Source: an uncultured Pseudophaeobacter sp.
GTDB lineage: Bacteria; Pseudomonadota; Alphaproteobacteria; Rhodobacterales; Rhodobacteraceae
Reading direction: 5' to 3'
Length of the DNA: 40,630 nt
Assembly (NCBI GenBank): GCA_905479575.1
Contig: CAJQNB010000063.1
Span: 1 to 40,630, forward strand
Shown here: piece after piece, positions 18,372-27,465 of the stretch
Layout of the letters: every line of letters begins with the position of its first letter
Position numbering within the stretch: the first letter of the stretch is position 1
The notes under the pieces: generated by a model
The model's database searches: none
What the model saw: only the letters and a program-made list of their open reading frames with translations
What the model was told of the DNA's origin: nothing
Translations under genes and position numbers: made by a program

Positions 18372-19528
18372 GATCCGGTCTCCTGGCGGCCAGTTTGTAG
18401 GGGCGCTACGGTCCGGCGCGCCCGGCGACGCGTGGCCAGTGGATGCGCTGCCAGTTGCAGAAAACCAACTGCAATCACCAGGCCAATCAGGGCAGGCAGG
18501 TAAATGAGCGGCCACAGATCGGGATTCGTTCGCACCGGCTCCGACACAACCCCCCGCAGGCCTTCGACGATGATCAACAACAAAAAGGCCAGCAGCGCCT
18601 GCCGCCAAACGCCAAACCGGGAGTGTGACCCGATCATCAGCGCAGAGAATCCAATCAGTGCCACCGCGATACAGATCAATGCGCGGGCAAAGCGCAGGTG
18701 GAATTCCTCTGCCAGTGCGCCCAGGCTGTAGCCTTCAGAGAGGTTGATGTCCTCCCGGTTTCGCAGCAGTTCCCAACTGGAAATCTCGCGGATATTGCGC
18801 TGTGTTATCGTGCTTTTGTTGACTAGGGAGCTGATGTCATAGGAGAAGTCAGAAAAATTGGTGGTGGACATCTGCTTTGTTCGATTGTCGAGGCGCTGCG
18901 CCATTCCGTTGACCATGATCAGGTGGGTTTTGCCCTCGTCACGCACCAGAAAAGCACGCGCACCGGTATAGGTCATGCTTTGATTTGGATCGCGGCGGTC
19001 AGACAGAAAGACGTCATTGAGTGTCCCATTGGAATCGATCTGCCGGATGTAGAAGGTCACGCCCTTGGCCGGGTGCAGAAAATGCCCCTCAGTCAATAGT
19101 TTGGCGGTAACATTTCGCGAAATCTCCTGCTCGCGCAGTGCCAGTTGGCCGATCGAGCTGGGCAGCAGGAAATGGGTCAGAACAGACATCATCAGCGCTG
19201 TGATCAACCCAAAACCCAGGGCCGGCCGTGCCATTTGCCAGGGGCTAGTGCCGGTGGCCTGCAGAACGGTCAGCTCACTTTCGCTTTGCAGCCGGTTGGT
19301 CACCCAGACCGCAGCGGCAAAGACCGCCACAGGCAGCACCATGCGGATCAGGTTGGGCAGGGTGAGGGCGGTGAATTCCAAAAAGACAATTGCCGTCTGG
19401 CCGTCACCAATCAGCCGGTCAAACAGCACAACGGCCCGGTTGACCCAGAAGACCGCAACAAGAATGAGCGCAAAAAAGCTGAAAAACAGCAGGTATTGCG
19501 ACAGGACATATCTGTCAAAGCGTGACAT
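18368..19528 (-). CDS. lptF: LPS export ABC transporter permease LptF
   Basis: A 386-residue partner of LptG in the LptB2FG complex that pulls lipopolysaccharide from the inner membrane. It opens with MSRFDRYVLSQYL and the helix FFSFFALILVAVFWVNRAVVLFDRLIG. The cytoplasmic coupling region LTVLQATGTSPWQMARPAL and C-terminal helices (LICIAVALIGFSALMIG) follow. First gene of the reverse-strand operon, four-base overlap with lptG. It is divergent from pepA, and the 246-base spacer must hold both promoters. Confidence 0.95.
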   Translation of the reverse strand: MSRFDRYVLSQYLLFFSFFALILVAVFWVNRAVVLFDRLIGDGQTAIVFLEFTALTLPNLIRMVLPVAVFAAAVWVTNRLQSESELTVLQATGTSPWQMARPALGFGLITALMMSVLTHFLLPSSIGQLALREQEISRNVTAKLLTEGHFLHPAKGVTFYIRQIDSNGTLNDVFLSDRRDPNQSMTYTGARAFLVRDEGKTHLIMVNGMAQRLDNRTKQMSTTNFSDFSYDISSLVNKSTITQRNIREISSWELLRNREDINLSEGYSLGALAEEFHLRFARALICIAVALIGFSALMIGSHSRFGVWRQALLAFLLLIIVEGLRGVVSEPVRTNPDLWPLIYLPALIGLVIAVGFLQLAAHPLATRRRARRTVAPLQTGRQETGS

Positions 19529-19774
19529 TCGATCCCCCCAGACCCTGCCAGTATCGTTTTGCGGAACCTTAGAGGAATTGTTTCACGGGGAAAACTGCTA
19601 ACTGCGTAATTTTGTCGGCCTATCATCGGTTGGCGGAGGTTTGCAAAGCAGGGTGGCTGGGGTTCCCCTTTCCGCTGGCCCGGTCGGCCGCTTGGGGGCT
19701 GGCTATTGCACAGAGCCGCGGTTACGTATTGTCTCATCAAAACAAGACCACATTCCGACAGGAGCCCCAAGATT

Positions 19775-21250
19775 ATGCGCACATTGCCCGCTATCCGTTT
19801 TGCCGATTATGACCCAAAGGCCCTTTCAGGGATGACCGGCCATGTTGTGGTTCTGGTCACCCCCGAAGGGGTGATGGATCAGGCCGCGCGCAGTGCCAAC
19901 CGCCTGACCAAAGGCGCCCTTGCACGGCTGATAGCGGCGCCGGAGTTTGCAGACCACAAACCGGGCAAAGTGATTTCCCTGGCCTGGCCGACAGGCATGG
20001 CGGCAGAAGCGCTGCATGTTCTGGTCTTGCCGCGGCGCATCACCCCAATCGAGGCGCGCCAGGCCGGCGCCAAGCTGATCGTTGCGGCGCCACAGAAAAC
20101 CATGACGGTGATGGCGGGTTCGATTCCAAAGGCCGCCGAGCTGGCGATGGGGATGGCGCTGCGCAGCTATGGATTTGACCGGCACAAGGCCGCGCAAGAG
20201 CCAAAATCCGCCCCCGAGATCACCATTGCGCACAAGGCCCATGACGAAATGGCAGCCGCCTATGCCCCATTGGCCGCAGTCGCGGAGGGCGTTCACATGA
20301 CCCGCGATCTGGTCAATGAGCCCGCCAATGTGTTGACCACCAGCGAATTCGCCCGCCGGATCGAAGACATGTCTGAGATTGGGCTTGAGGTCGAAATCCT
20401 GGATGAATCGCAGCTGCAAGAGCTTGGCATGGGGGCACTGCTGTGTGTCGGGCAGGGCTCGGACAGCCCCTCCAAGGTTGCAATCATGAACTGGAAAGGC
20501 GGGGCCAAAGGCGAGGCACCACTGGCCTTGGTCGGGAAGGGCGTGGTGTTTGACACTGGTGGAATCTCGCTCAAGCCCGCCGCAGGCATGGAAGACATGA
20601 CCATGGACATGGGCGGCGCCGGTGTGGTTGTCGGCACCATGAAGGCGCTGGCCCTGCGCAAGGCCCGCGCCAATGTGGTGGGGCTGGTTGGTCTGGTGGA
20701 AAACATGCCTTCGGGCAATGCCACCCGTCCCGGCGATGTGGTGAAATCCATGAAGGGCGACACGGTAGAGGTGATCAATACCGATGCCGAGGGGCGCTTG
20801 GTGCTCTGTGATGTGCTGTGGTACGCGCAGGAGCGGTTCAAACCCTGTGGCGTCATCGATCTGGCCACCCTGACCGGCGCGGTGATCATTGGCTTGGGCC
20901 ATGAAAACGCGGGTGTTTTTTCAAATGACGATCCCCTGTGCAACGGCTTCCTAAAGGCGGCCAAAGCCAGTGATGAAGGCGCCTGGCGCCTGCCGCTTGG
21001 GCAGGGCTATGACGATCAGCTGAAATCGCGGATTGCCGATATGAAAAACGTGGGTGGCCGCCCTGCAGGCTCGATCACTGCGGCGCAGTTCCTCAAACGC
21101 TTTATCAAGGAAGATATGCCCTGGATTCACTTGGATATTGCCGGTGTTGCCTCGGTGACATCTGCGACAAGTTACGCGCCCAAAGGTGCCACAGGCTGGG
21201 GTGTCATGGCCTTGGACCGCCTGGTGCATGATAAGTTCGAAGCGGAATAG
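19775..21250 (+). CDS. pepA: Leucyl aminopeptidase (M17)
   Basis: A 491-residue cytosolic aminopeptidase that removes N-terminal residues from peptides using two metal ions. The M17 motifs are present: VGKGVVFDTGGISLKP with the metal lysine and aspartate, DMGGAG, and the signature NTDAEGRL. The C-terminal GATGWGV segment is also typical. The frame is open upstream, but the start is the ATG at 19775 with AGGAG ten bases before it. holC follows after seven bases, the same pairing seen in many proteobacteria. Confidence 0.96.
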   Translation: MRTLPAIRFADYDPKALSGMTGHVVVLVTPEGVMDQAARSANRLTKGALARLIAAPEFADHKPGKVISLAWPTGMAAEALHVLVLPRRITPIEARQAGAKLIVAAPQKTMTVMAGSIPKAAELAMGMALRSYGFDRHKAAQEPKSAPEITIAHKAHDEMAAAYAPLAAVAEGVHMTRDLVNEPANVLTTSEFARRIEDMSEIGLEVEILDESQLQELGMGALLCVGQGSDSPSKVAIMNWKGGAKGEAPLALVGKGVVFDTGGISLKPAAGMEDMTMDMGGAGVVVGTMKALALRKARANVVGLVGLVENMPSGNATRPGDVVKSMKGDTVEVINTDAEGRLVLCDVLWYAQERFKPCGVIDLATLTGAVIIGLGHENAGVFSNDDPLCNGFLKAAKASDEGAWRLPLGQGYDDQLKSRIADMKNVGGRPAGSITAAQFLKRFIKEDMPWIHLDIAGVASVTSATSYAPKGATGWGVMALDRLVHDKFEAE

Positions 21251-21257
21251 GCCGACC

Positions 21258-21716
21258 ATGGGCGCTGCCTATTTCTATCACCTGACCCGCCGCCCCTTGC
21301 AGGAAACCCTTCCGGTTTTGCTGCAAAAGGCGCGCGGTGCAGGCTGGCGCATCGCGGTACGGGGCCAGCAGGCAGACCGGATGAGCTGGCTGGATGACAC
21401 CCTCTGGCAGGGCAGTGCCGATAGTTTTCTGGCGCACGGCCTGGCGGGCGGCCCCCATGATGCGCTGCAGCCCATTTTGCTGACCACTACAACCGAAAGC
21501 GCTAATGCGCCGGACTGTTTGATGACCGTCGATGGCGCGGCGGTGACCCCTGAGGAGGTGCAAGCGCTGGAACGTGTCTGCATTCTGTTTGACGGCACCG
21601 ACCCGGATGCGGTTCAGCAGGCGCGCGGACAATGGAAGAACCTGACAGGCGCGGGGTGTTCTGCCCAATATTGGTCCGAAGAATCAGGGCGTTGGGAAAA
21701 GAAAGCAGAGGCTTGA
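21258..21716 (+). CDS. holC: DNA polymerase III subunit chi
   Basis: A 152-residue accessory protein of the clamp-loader complex that contacts single-strand-binding protein. The family pattern AAYFYHLTRRPLQETLPVLLQKA, RGWRIAVRG, the DDTLWQ segment and the C-terminal ERVCILFDGTDPDAVQQAR with WKN...WSEESGRWEKKA are present. The ATG at 21258 is seven bases after the pepA stop, so it belongs to the pepA operon; the alternative upstream start would lie within pepA. Confidence 0.93.
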   Translation: MGAAYFYHLTRRPLQETLPVLLQKARGAGWRIAVRGQQADRMSWLDDTLWQGSADSFLAHGLAGGPHDALQPILLTTTTESANAPDCLMTVDGAAVTPEEVQALERVCILFDGTDPDAVQQARGQWKNLTGAGCSAQYWSEESGRWEKKAEA

Positions 21717-21746
21717 GGCGGCAAGTGTCACCAGCCCTGCGGCGGA

Positions 21747-22328
21747 TCAGCGGGTAAGCACCAGCGCCCCATTGCGGATCTCAATGCTGGACCATCGCTG
21801 TAAATAGGTCATACCCAGCAGGGATTTATCCATTTCCCCCCGGGTAACAGAGACCCGCAGATTGCGATCTCGGATCTCGCCCAGGGCCAGCTCATCAACC
21901 CGGACAGATGCGGTCTGCACAATGCCATTTGCCGTACTGGCGCGCCCCAAATAGGCCAGCTTTTCTGGATCAAATCCTGCCCGGCGCGCGTCCTGGGTGC
22001 TGAGCACGACTTCGCTTGCGCCGGTATCCACCAGAAACTCCACCCTGGCCCCGTTCACCATCAGCGTGAGGTAGTAATGACCATCCTGAGAACGCGGCAC
22101 GGTGACGCGTCCGGCCTCGCTCATCACCGATTGTTGCGGCCGTACGGTTTGGCGAATGTCGTCCCAAAGCCCGTAACCGGCGATAACCCCCAGAAAGATA
22201 AAGACCCAAATCGCCATCTGTTGCAGCGTTGTACTGAGGTTTTGTCGCGTTTGCACAAAGACCCAGGAGCCAACCGCACAGAGCAGTAACAAAAGATAGA
22301 GCAGGCGCCCATAATCTAGGTCTTCCAT
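21747..22328 (-). CDS. Membrane-anchored retropepsin-like aspartic protease (TIGR02281 type)
   Basis: A 193-residue protein with two N-terminal transmembrane helices (LLYLLLLLCAVGSWVFV and MAIWVFIFLGVIAGYGLW) and a single retropepsin-fold domain. The catalytic aspartate motif is FLVDTGASEVVLS, and the C-terminal SLLGMTYLQRWSSIEIRNGALVL matches the family's closing hairpin. Single-domain proteases of this type act as dimers. Substrate is unknown. It is convergent with holC and sits upstream of marC on the same strand, though with a 39-base gap. Confidence 0.88.
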   Translation of the reverse strand: MEDLDYGRLLYLLLLLCAVGSWVFVQTRQNLSTTLQQMAIWVFIFLGVIAGYGLWDDIRQTVRPQQSVMSEAGRVTVPRSQDGHYYLTLMVNGARVEFLVDTGASEVVLSTQDARRAGFDPEKLAYLGRASTANGIVQTASVRVDELALGEIRDRNLRVSVTRGEMDKSLLGMTYLQRWSSIEIRNGALVLTR

Positions 22329-22367
22329 GGATCTCGCGTGCCTTCCTTTTGTGGCGCAAACGTCGGT

Positions 22368-22991
22368 CTAGCTGGCAAAGCCAAAATCACGCAGACCATC
22401 CAGCACAAACTGCACCGACAGGGCAGCGAGCAGCATCCCCAGCAGACGGGTCACCACATTGATGCCGGTCTTGCCAAGGGCACGCTCAAACAGGCCAGAG
22501 GCCAAAAACATGGTCAACATCACGGTCAGCACTGCAAAGACCACAGCCATCACCAGGGCAAAGCCTTCAAGCCCCGGTTTTTGCCCGGCCAGCAGGATCA
22601 CCGTTGCGATGGATCCAGGGCCCGCGATTAGCGGGATCGACAGGGGGAAAACGGAGGGATCATCGGCCTCAACAGCCTCTTCTCCCTGATTTTCCCGCCG
22701 CTTGGTGCGGCGCTCGAACAACATGTCCAACGCGGTAAGAAACAGCAAAACGCCGCCAGCCACTCGGAATGCAGCCATGGAAATGCCTGCAAACCCCAAG
22801 ACCGCCTCGCCAAAGGCGGTAAAGAGCGCCAGCAGGCACATCGCCGTCAGGGCGGCGCGCAGCGCAATGGAGCGCCGCTCGTGCGGGGTTGCCCCCTGGG
22901 TAAGTGCCAAAAAGATCGGTGTGAGCCCAATAGGATCAATGATCACAAAGAGCGTCACAAAAGAGGTGATCAAAAAGGCAGTGTCGATCAT
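22368..22991 (-). CDS. MarC family integral membrane protein
   Basis: A 207-residue protein with six predicted transmembrane helices. Family features are LFVIIDPIGLTPIFLALTQG near the N-terminus, FRVAGGVLLFLTALDML in the middle and PLSIPLIAGPGSIATVILL around residue 125. The family was once linked to multiple antibiotic resistance, but its function is not established. Its start overlaps the stop of the upstream ABC-F gene by four bases, so it is translated from the same message. Confidence 0.92.
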   Translation of the reverse strand: MIDTAFLITSFVTLFVIIDPIGLTPIFLALTQGATPHERRSIALRAALTAMCLLALFTAFGEAVLGFAGISMAAFRVAGGVLLFLTALDMLFERRTKRRENQGEEAVEADDPSVFPLSIPLIAGPGSIATVILLAGQKPGLEGFALVMAVVFAVLTVMLTMFLASGLFERALGKTGINVVTRLLGMLLAALSVQFVLDGLRDFGFAS

Positions 22992-24850
22992 AGAGCCTCA
23001 GCTTTTTCAAGTTTTTCCAGGGCGCGCATCCATAGCAGCTCCGCCCGTTCCAGCGCGGTGATGACCTCGGCATGTTTACCCTGCCAAACCCGAGCCTCGT
23101 CTTTTTTCTCGGGTTCGTAAAGCTCTGGGTCTGCCAGCTTGGTATCCAGCTTGTCTTTCATCTGGGTCAGCTTGGTGACACGCTCTTCGGATTTGCGCGC
23201 TTCCTTGCGCAGCGCCAGGATTGCATCCCGCGAGGGGCGTGCTGGCTTTGGCTTTTCCTTCTTGACCGGCTTGTCTTTGGGGGCTGGTTTGTCTTTTTCC
23301 AGCAACAAGGACCGATAAGAGGCGAGATCGCCCTCATAGGGTTTCACTGTACCCTTTGACACCAGCCACAGCCGGTCTGCTACCAGGCTGAGCAGGTGCA
23401 TATCGTGGCTGACCAGGATCACCGCACCAGTATAGGCGGTCAGGGCCTCAACCAGGGCCTCGCGGCTTTCGATGTCCAGGTGGTTGGTCGGCTCATCGAG
23501 GATCAAAAGATGTGGGGCATCCAATGTCGCCAACAGCAAGGACAGACGCGCCTTTTGCCCCCCAGACAGGCGGCCCACAGCGGTGTCAGCCTGATCGGCG
23601 CCCAGCCCGAATCCGGCCAGCCGCGCCCGCAGACGTGGTTGGCCCTCAGTGGGGCGCTCGCGGATCAGGTGCTGCAACGGTGTCTCATCAATATAGAGCT
23701 CATCCACCTGATGCTGAGCAAAAAAGCCGATGCGCAATTTGCTCGATTGCGCCATCTTGCCGCCCATAGGGGCCAGCCGCGCCGAGAGCATTTTGGACAG
23801 GGTGGATTTGCCCTCACCGTTCTTGCCCAGCAGGGCAATGCGGTCGTCCTGATCGATGCGCAGGTCCAGCTTGCTCAGGATCGCCTTGCCGTCATAGCCA
23901 ACCGAGACGCCTTCGGTGGCAATAATGGGCGGCGACAGTTCTTCTGGCGTCGGGAAGGTGAAAACGGTGCGGGCGGCATCTTCGGGCGCGCGGATGGTTT
24001 CCATCTTTTCCAGCATTTTCACCCGGCTCTGCGCCTGTTTGGCCTTGCTGGCCTTGGCCTTGAAGCGATCAACAAAGCTCTGCAGGTGGGCGCGCCGTGC
24101 GTCTTGTTTCTTGGCCTGGGCGGCCTGATTGGCCCGGTTGGCGGCGCGCTGGCGGGCGAACTGGTCGTAGTTGCCGCCGTAATAGGTCAGTTGGCGATCC
24201 TCCAGATGCAGAATGCCGCCCACCGACCGGTTCAGCAGCTCACGGTCGTGGCTGATGATGATCACGGTATGGGGATATTTGACCAGATAGGCCTCAAGCC
24301 ACAGCGCCCCCTCAAGGTCAAGGTAGTTGGTGGGTTCATCCAGCAGCAACAGATCAGGCTCGGAAAACAGCACCGCCGCCAGGGCGACCCGCATGCGCCA
24401 GCCGCCCGAAAAATCAGAGCAGGGCCGCTGCTGCGCCTCTTCGTCAAAACCCAGACCTTTGAGGATCGAGGCGGCGCGGGCCTCGGCGGACCAGGCATCA
24501 ATATCTGCCAAACGGGTCTGCACCTCGGCAATGCGTGTCGGATCGGTGGCGGTCTCGGCCTCTGCCATCAGTGCGGCGCGTTCGGTAGCGGCTGCCAGCA
24601 CGGTGTCGATCAGCGACACATTGGAAGAGGGCGCCTCTTGGGCGATGCCGCCAATCTGCGCCTTTGACGGCAGGGTTATGGCACCGGTTTCAAGCGCCAA
24701 CTCGCCGCGAATAAGGCGAAACAGGGTTGTTTTGCCGGTGCCGTTGCGCCCCACAAGACCAACTTTATGGCCATTGGGAATGGTGGCACTGGCCTCTTCG
24801 AACAGAGGGCGGCCTTCAACCGAATAGGTGATATCGCGAATACTTAGCAT
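22988..24850 (-). CDS. ABC-F family ATP-binding protein
   Basis: A 620-residue soluble protein with two ABC domains and no membrane segments, so it acts on the ribosome or in regulation rather than transport. Walker A motifs are GRNGTGKT and GKNGEGKS; signature motifs are FSGGWRMR and LSGGQKAR; Walker B segments are LLLLDEPTNYLDLE and LLILDEPTNHLDIE. The inter-domain P-site-tRNA-interaction motif region and a Lys-rich C-terminal coiled coil are present, resembling the Uup/YheS group. The ATG at 24850 starts the usual MLSIRDITYSV; an upstream GTG at 24874 would add eight residues. It is followed by marC. Confidence 0.94.
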   Translation of the reverse strand: MLSIRDITYSVEGRPLFEEASATIPNGHKVGLVGRNGTGKTTLFRLIRGELALETGAITLPSKAQIGGIAQEAPSSNVSLIDTVLAAATERAALMAEAETATDPTRIAEVQTRLADIDAWSAEARAASILKGLGFDEEAQQRPCSDFSGGWRMRVALAAVLFSEPDLLLLDEPTNYLDLEGALWLEAYLVKYPHTVIIISHDRELLNRSVGGILHLEDRQLTYYGGNYDQFARQRAANRANQAAQAKKQDARRAHLQSFVDRFKAKASKAKQAQSRVKMLEKMETIRAPEDAARTVFTFPTPEELSPPIIATEGVSVGYDGKAILSKLDLRIDQDDRIALLGKNGEGKSTLSKMLSARLAPMGGKMAQSSKLRIGFFAQHQVDELYIDETPLQHLIRERPTEGQPRLRARLAGFGLGADQADTAVGRLSGGQKARLSLLLATLDAPHLLILDEPTNHLDIESREALVEALTAYTGAVILVSHDMHLLSLVADRLWLVSKGTVKPYEGDLASYRSLLLEKDKPAPKDKPVKKEKPKPARPSRDAILALRKEARKSEERVTKLTQMKDKLDTKLADPELYEPEKKDEARVWQGKHAEVITALERAELLWMRALEKLEKAEAL

Positions 24851-25120
24851 GGGCTCATCCACTGTCGCAGTCACCGCGCCTTGTCAATGCGTATCCGTGC
24901 TGTTGTGGGCCATCTCAGCGGCGGCGATCTGGCGCCCACAGCAGATCAGACCTCTAAGCGCCCCGCGTCTCAAACACTCGTCGCCGGTATATGGGAGTGG
25001 GCAAGTGCGCTTTGTATCTGGTCTTTTACCCAGGAATGCTGGAAGTTTCGATGCAGACCATTTGCGCAGAAGCCGTTATTGGCTATTTCTCAGTCTAAAC
25101 TACAGTATTCAGGTGATTTT

Positions 25121-26323
25121 ATGCGGGCCGCAGAGAAAGATCCCCATCTCATAACATTGATTTTTGCCACCGCCCTGGCGGTATTGTCACTGAACATGTT
25201 TCTGCCCTCGCTGGCGCGGATCACTGAAGATTTTGACAGCAGCTACGGCGTGGTGAACCTGGCCCTGGCAGGTTATCTGGGCATCTCCGCGGTTCTGCAG
25301 CTGCTCATGGGGCCGCTGTCTGACCGTTTTGGGCGACGTCCCATTTTGCTGGGCTCGATGTTGATTTTTACGCTGGCCTCGATTGGCTGCGTGCTAGCAC
25401 AATCTGTTTGGGTGTTCCTTGGGTTTCGCATGATACAGGGCGCGGTGGTTGCCGGGCAGGTTTTGTCACGCGCCACCATTCGCGATATGCATTCGACATC
25501 CGAGGCCGCCAGCAAGCTTGGCTATGTCACCATGGCCATGGCTTTGGCGCCGATGTTTGGACCGATGCTGGGCGGGGCATTGGACATGCTGTTTGGCTGG
25601 CGCTCCAGTTTTGTGCTTTATGCTATTTTGGGGTTTGGCGTGTTGGCGCTCAGCTGGTGCGATTGGGGGGAGACCAACCATCAGCGCTCTACCACCTTTG
25701 GCGCGCAGATGCGCAGCTACCCAGAGCTTTTGGCCTCGCGCCGCTTTTGGGGATATAGCTTCTGCCTCGCCTTCTCCATCGGTGGTTTTTACGCCTTTAT
25801 CACCGGCGCCCCCCTGGTGGCAGCGGCCTGGTTTGATCTGAACCCGGCACAGTTGGGGCTGGGTATCGGTATCATCACCGGGGGCTTCATGGTCGGAAAT
25901 TTTGCCACCGGCGCGTTGGCCAACCGGGTGCCGTTGATCACATTGGTGCTGGCGGGGCGGTTTGCAGCCGTAATCGGACCACTGATTGGCCTGGCCCTGT
26001 TTCTGACGGGGCTGGGGACGATCCCGGTGTTTTTTGGCGCCGCGATTGCGGTTGGATTTGGCAACGGGCTGACAGTGGCCAATGCCAGTGCCGGATTGAT
26101 GTCGGTGCGGCCTCACCTGGCGGGCAGTGCCTCTGGCCTGTCGGGGGCCATTACGGTGGGGCTGGGGGCGGTGATGACAACCGTGACAGGCGTTCTGGTG
26201 ACGCCGTCGAACGCGCCCTTCATGGTGCTGTCGATCATTTTACTGTCGAGTATCTGCGCTTTGGCCGCAGGGCTTTATGTGCGGCGGCTCGATATTCACG
26301 AGCCACTGGCCGAGGCCCCCTGA
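25121..26323 (+). CDS. Bcr/CflA-type MFS multidrug exporter
   Basis: A 400-residue major-facilitator transporter with twelve predicted helices, of the drug:H+ antiporter-1 Bcr/CflA group. The motif between helices 2 and 3 is MGPLSDRFGRRPILLG, and the helix-4/5 region has RMIQGAVVAGQVLSRATIRDM and MALAPMFGPMLGG. A longer frame starts further upstream, but I chose the ATG at 25121 with AGGTG six bases before it and the expected hydrophobic N-terminus. The gene stands alone, divergent from the ABC-F gene; the 270-base spacer has no feature I recognise. Substrate unknown. Confidence 0.92.
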   Translation: MRAAEKDPHLITLIFATALAVLSLNMFLPSLARITEDFDSSYGVVNLALAGYLGISAVLQLLMGPLSDRFGRRPILLGSMLIFTLASIGCVLAQSVWVFLGFRMIQGAVVAGQVLSRATIRDMHSTSEAASKLGYVTMAMALAPMFGPMLGGALDMLFGWRSSFVLYAILGFGVLALSWCDWGETNHQRSTTFGAQMRSYPELLASRRFWGYSFCLAFSIGGFYAFITGAPLVAAAWFDLNPAQLGLGIGIITGGFMVGNFATGALANRVPLITLVLAGRFAAVIGPLIGLALFLTGLGTIPVFFGAAIAVGFGNGLTVANASAGLMSVRPHLAGSASGLSGAITVGLGAVMTTVTGVLVTPSNAPFMVLSIILLSSICALAAGLYVRRLDIHEPLAEAP

Positions 26324-26447
26324 AATCCGTCTGCAATTTTGTGTTCGGCGTAACTCACCTCTTCCCATAGGTCCGCTGGCGTGTTAGGCGGCGCGCAATA
26401 ATACGGCGCATATTTTTGCCGCCAATCTTTCAAATGGAGAACGCCCA

Positions 26448-26870
26448 ATGGCTCTGCAACGCACTTTCTCGATCATCAAACCCGATGCCACTCGTCGCAA
26501 CCTGACCGGTGCGATCAACGCCAAATTCGAAGAAGCTGGCCTGCGCATCGTTGCACAAAAGCGCATCCACCTGACCAAAGCTCAGGCTGGCAAGTTCTAT
26601 GAAGTGCACGCTGAGCGTCCCTTCTACGACGAGCTGTGTGAATTCATGTCCTCCGAGCCAATCGTTTGCCAGGTTCTGGAAGGCGAAAACGCAATCGCGA
26701 AAAACCGCGAAATCATGGGCGCAACCAACCCAGCCGACGCCGCAGCCGGCACCATCCGCGCTGAGTTTGCTGAATCGGTTGGCGAAAACTCGGTTCACGG
26801 TTCCGACGCTCCTGAAACAGCAGCTGTTGAAATCGCTTACTTCTTCTCCGGTCTTGAGCTGGTTGGCTAA
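26448..26870 (+). CDS. ndk: Nucleoside diphosphate kinase
   Basis: A 140-residue enzyme that transfers the gamma phosphate between nucleoside di- and triphosphates through a phosphohistidine. The N-terminal [10 protein letters not shown], the KRIHLTKAQ segment and the region [19 protein letters not shown] ending in [11 protein letters not shown] with the active-site histidine (NSVHGSD) are all present. Length is standard. GGAGA lies about eight bases before the ATG. It has its own terminator and seems monocistronic. Confidence 0.98.
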   Translation: MALQRTFSIIKPDATRRNLTGAINAKFEEAGLRIVAQKRIHLTKAQAGKFYEVHAERPFYDELCEFMSSEPIVCQVLEGENAIAKNREIMGATNPADAAAGTIRAEFAESVGENSVHGSDAPETAAVEIAYFFSGLELVG

Positions 26871-26902
26871 GCCACCTCTCTGATCAGAGAATGAGATTTT
26901 GG

Positions 26903-26935
26903 GGCCGCTGCGGAGAAATCCACGGCGGCCTTTTT
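26903..26935 (+). terminator. Rho-independent terminator after ndk
   Basis: A GC-rich stem (GGCCGC at 26903-26908 with GCGGCC at 26925-26930, extended by three more pairs and one wobble) is followed by TTTTTC. It lies 32 bases after the ndk stop. Confidence 0.88.
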
Positions 26936-26989
26936 CTATGAGAGTTGCGGCTGAGGGGGCTCCAGCGGCTGTGGCAGGGGGAGGCGGCG

Positions 26990-27328
26990 CTACCGGCGCG
27001 CTGATCTGTCGATAACGCCAATCTGGTCGAGAATCCTCTCAAACTCACCAAGATCTTTGTCATAGCTCTGGGTCTTGATGGCGTCGAACCGCTTGCGAAG
27101 GGCCTTCTTTTCCGCGCCTTTGCAATCATACCAGGGGCGTCCCTGCAGGGCCATGACCAGGACGTAATACGCGATGAAATGGGGTTTGCTGCCACTGGCC
27201 AGCAGGCGCCCATAGGCAACATCCGCCCCGAGGGCGCGCAACTCTTCTGCACTGTGAATACCCGCGCGTTTACAGGAGTCTTCGTAGGCGGGGCCAAGGT
27301 TGCGAATGGTGGAAATAGCGGTGGACAT
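26990..27328 (-). CDS. TfoX C-terminal domain protein
   Basis: A 112-residue protein matching the TfoX/Sxy C-terminal domain only. Typical segments are STIRNLGPAYEDSCKRAGIHSAEELRALGADVAYGRLL (helix-hairpin-helix-like) and FIAYYVLVMALQGRPW. Full-length Sxy/TfoX controls competence genes, but the stand-alone C-terminal domain is widespread and has no assigned function. It is convergent with ndk and divergent from the cytochrome P450 gene. Confidence 0.82.
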   Translation of the reverse strand: MSTAISTIRNLGPAYEDSCKRAGIHSAEELRALGADVAYGRLLASGSKPHFIAYYVLVMALQGRPWYDCKGAEKKALRKRFDAIKTQSYDKDLGEFERILDQIGVIDRSARR

Positions 27329-27465
27329 ATGGCGAACATAGGCAGAATTTTTGCCCCTGTCACCCGTCCTTTTGCATCAAAGGGCAGGCGGCGCGCATGA
27401 TCCCATGTTATTGACAGCATGGCGCTTTCATCGGATCCTGAGAGCAAATTTCAGGAGTAAATCAT

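Noticed and set aside
19826..20902. Open frame of 358 codons on the reverse strand
   Set aside because: It is antisense to pepA, whose M17 motifs are intact; it is a shadow frame rich in His, Gly and Gln.
23396..24667. Open frame of 423 codons on the forward strand
   Set aside because: It lies wholly opposite the ABC-F gene, which has complete Walker and signature motifs. The forward protein is a low-information mirror sequence.
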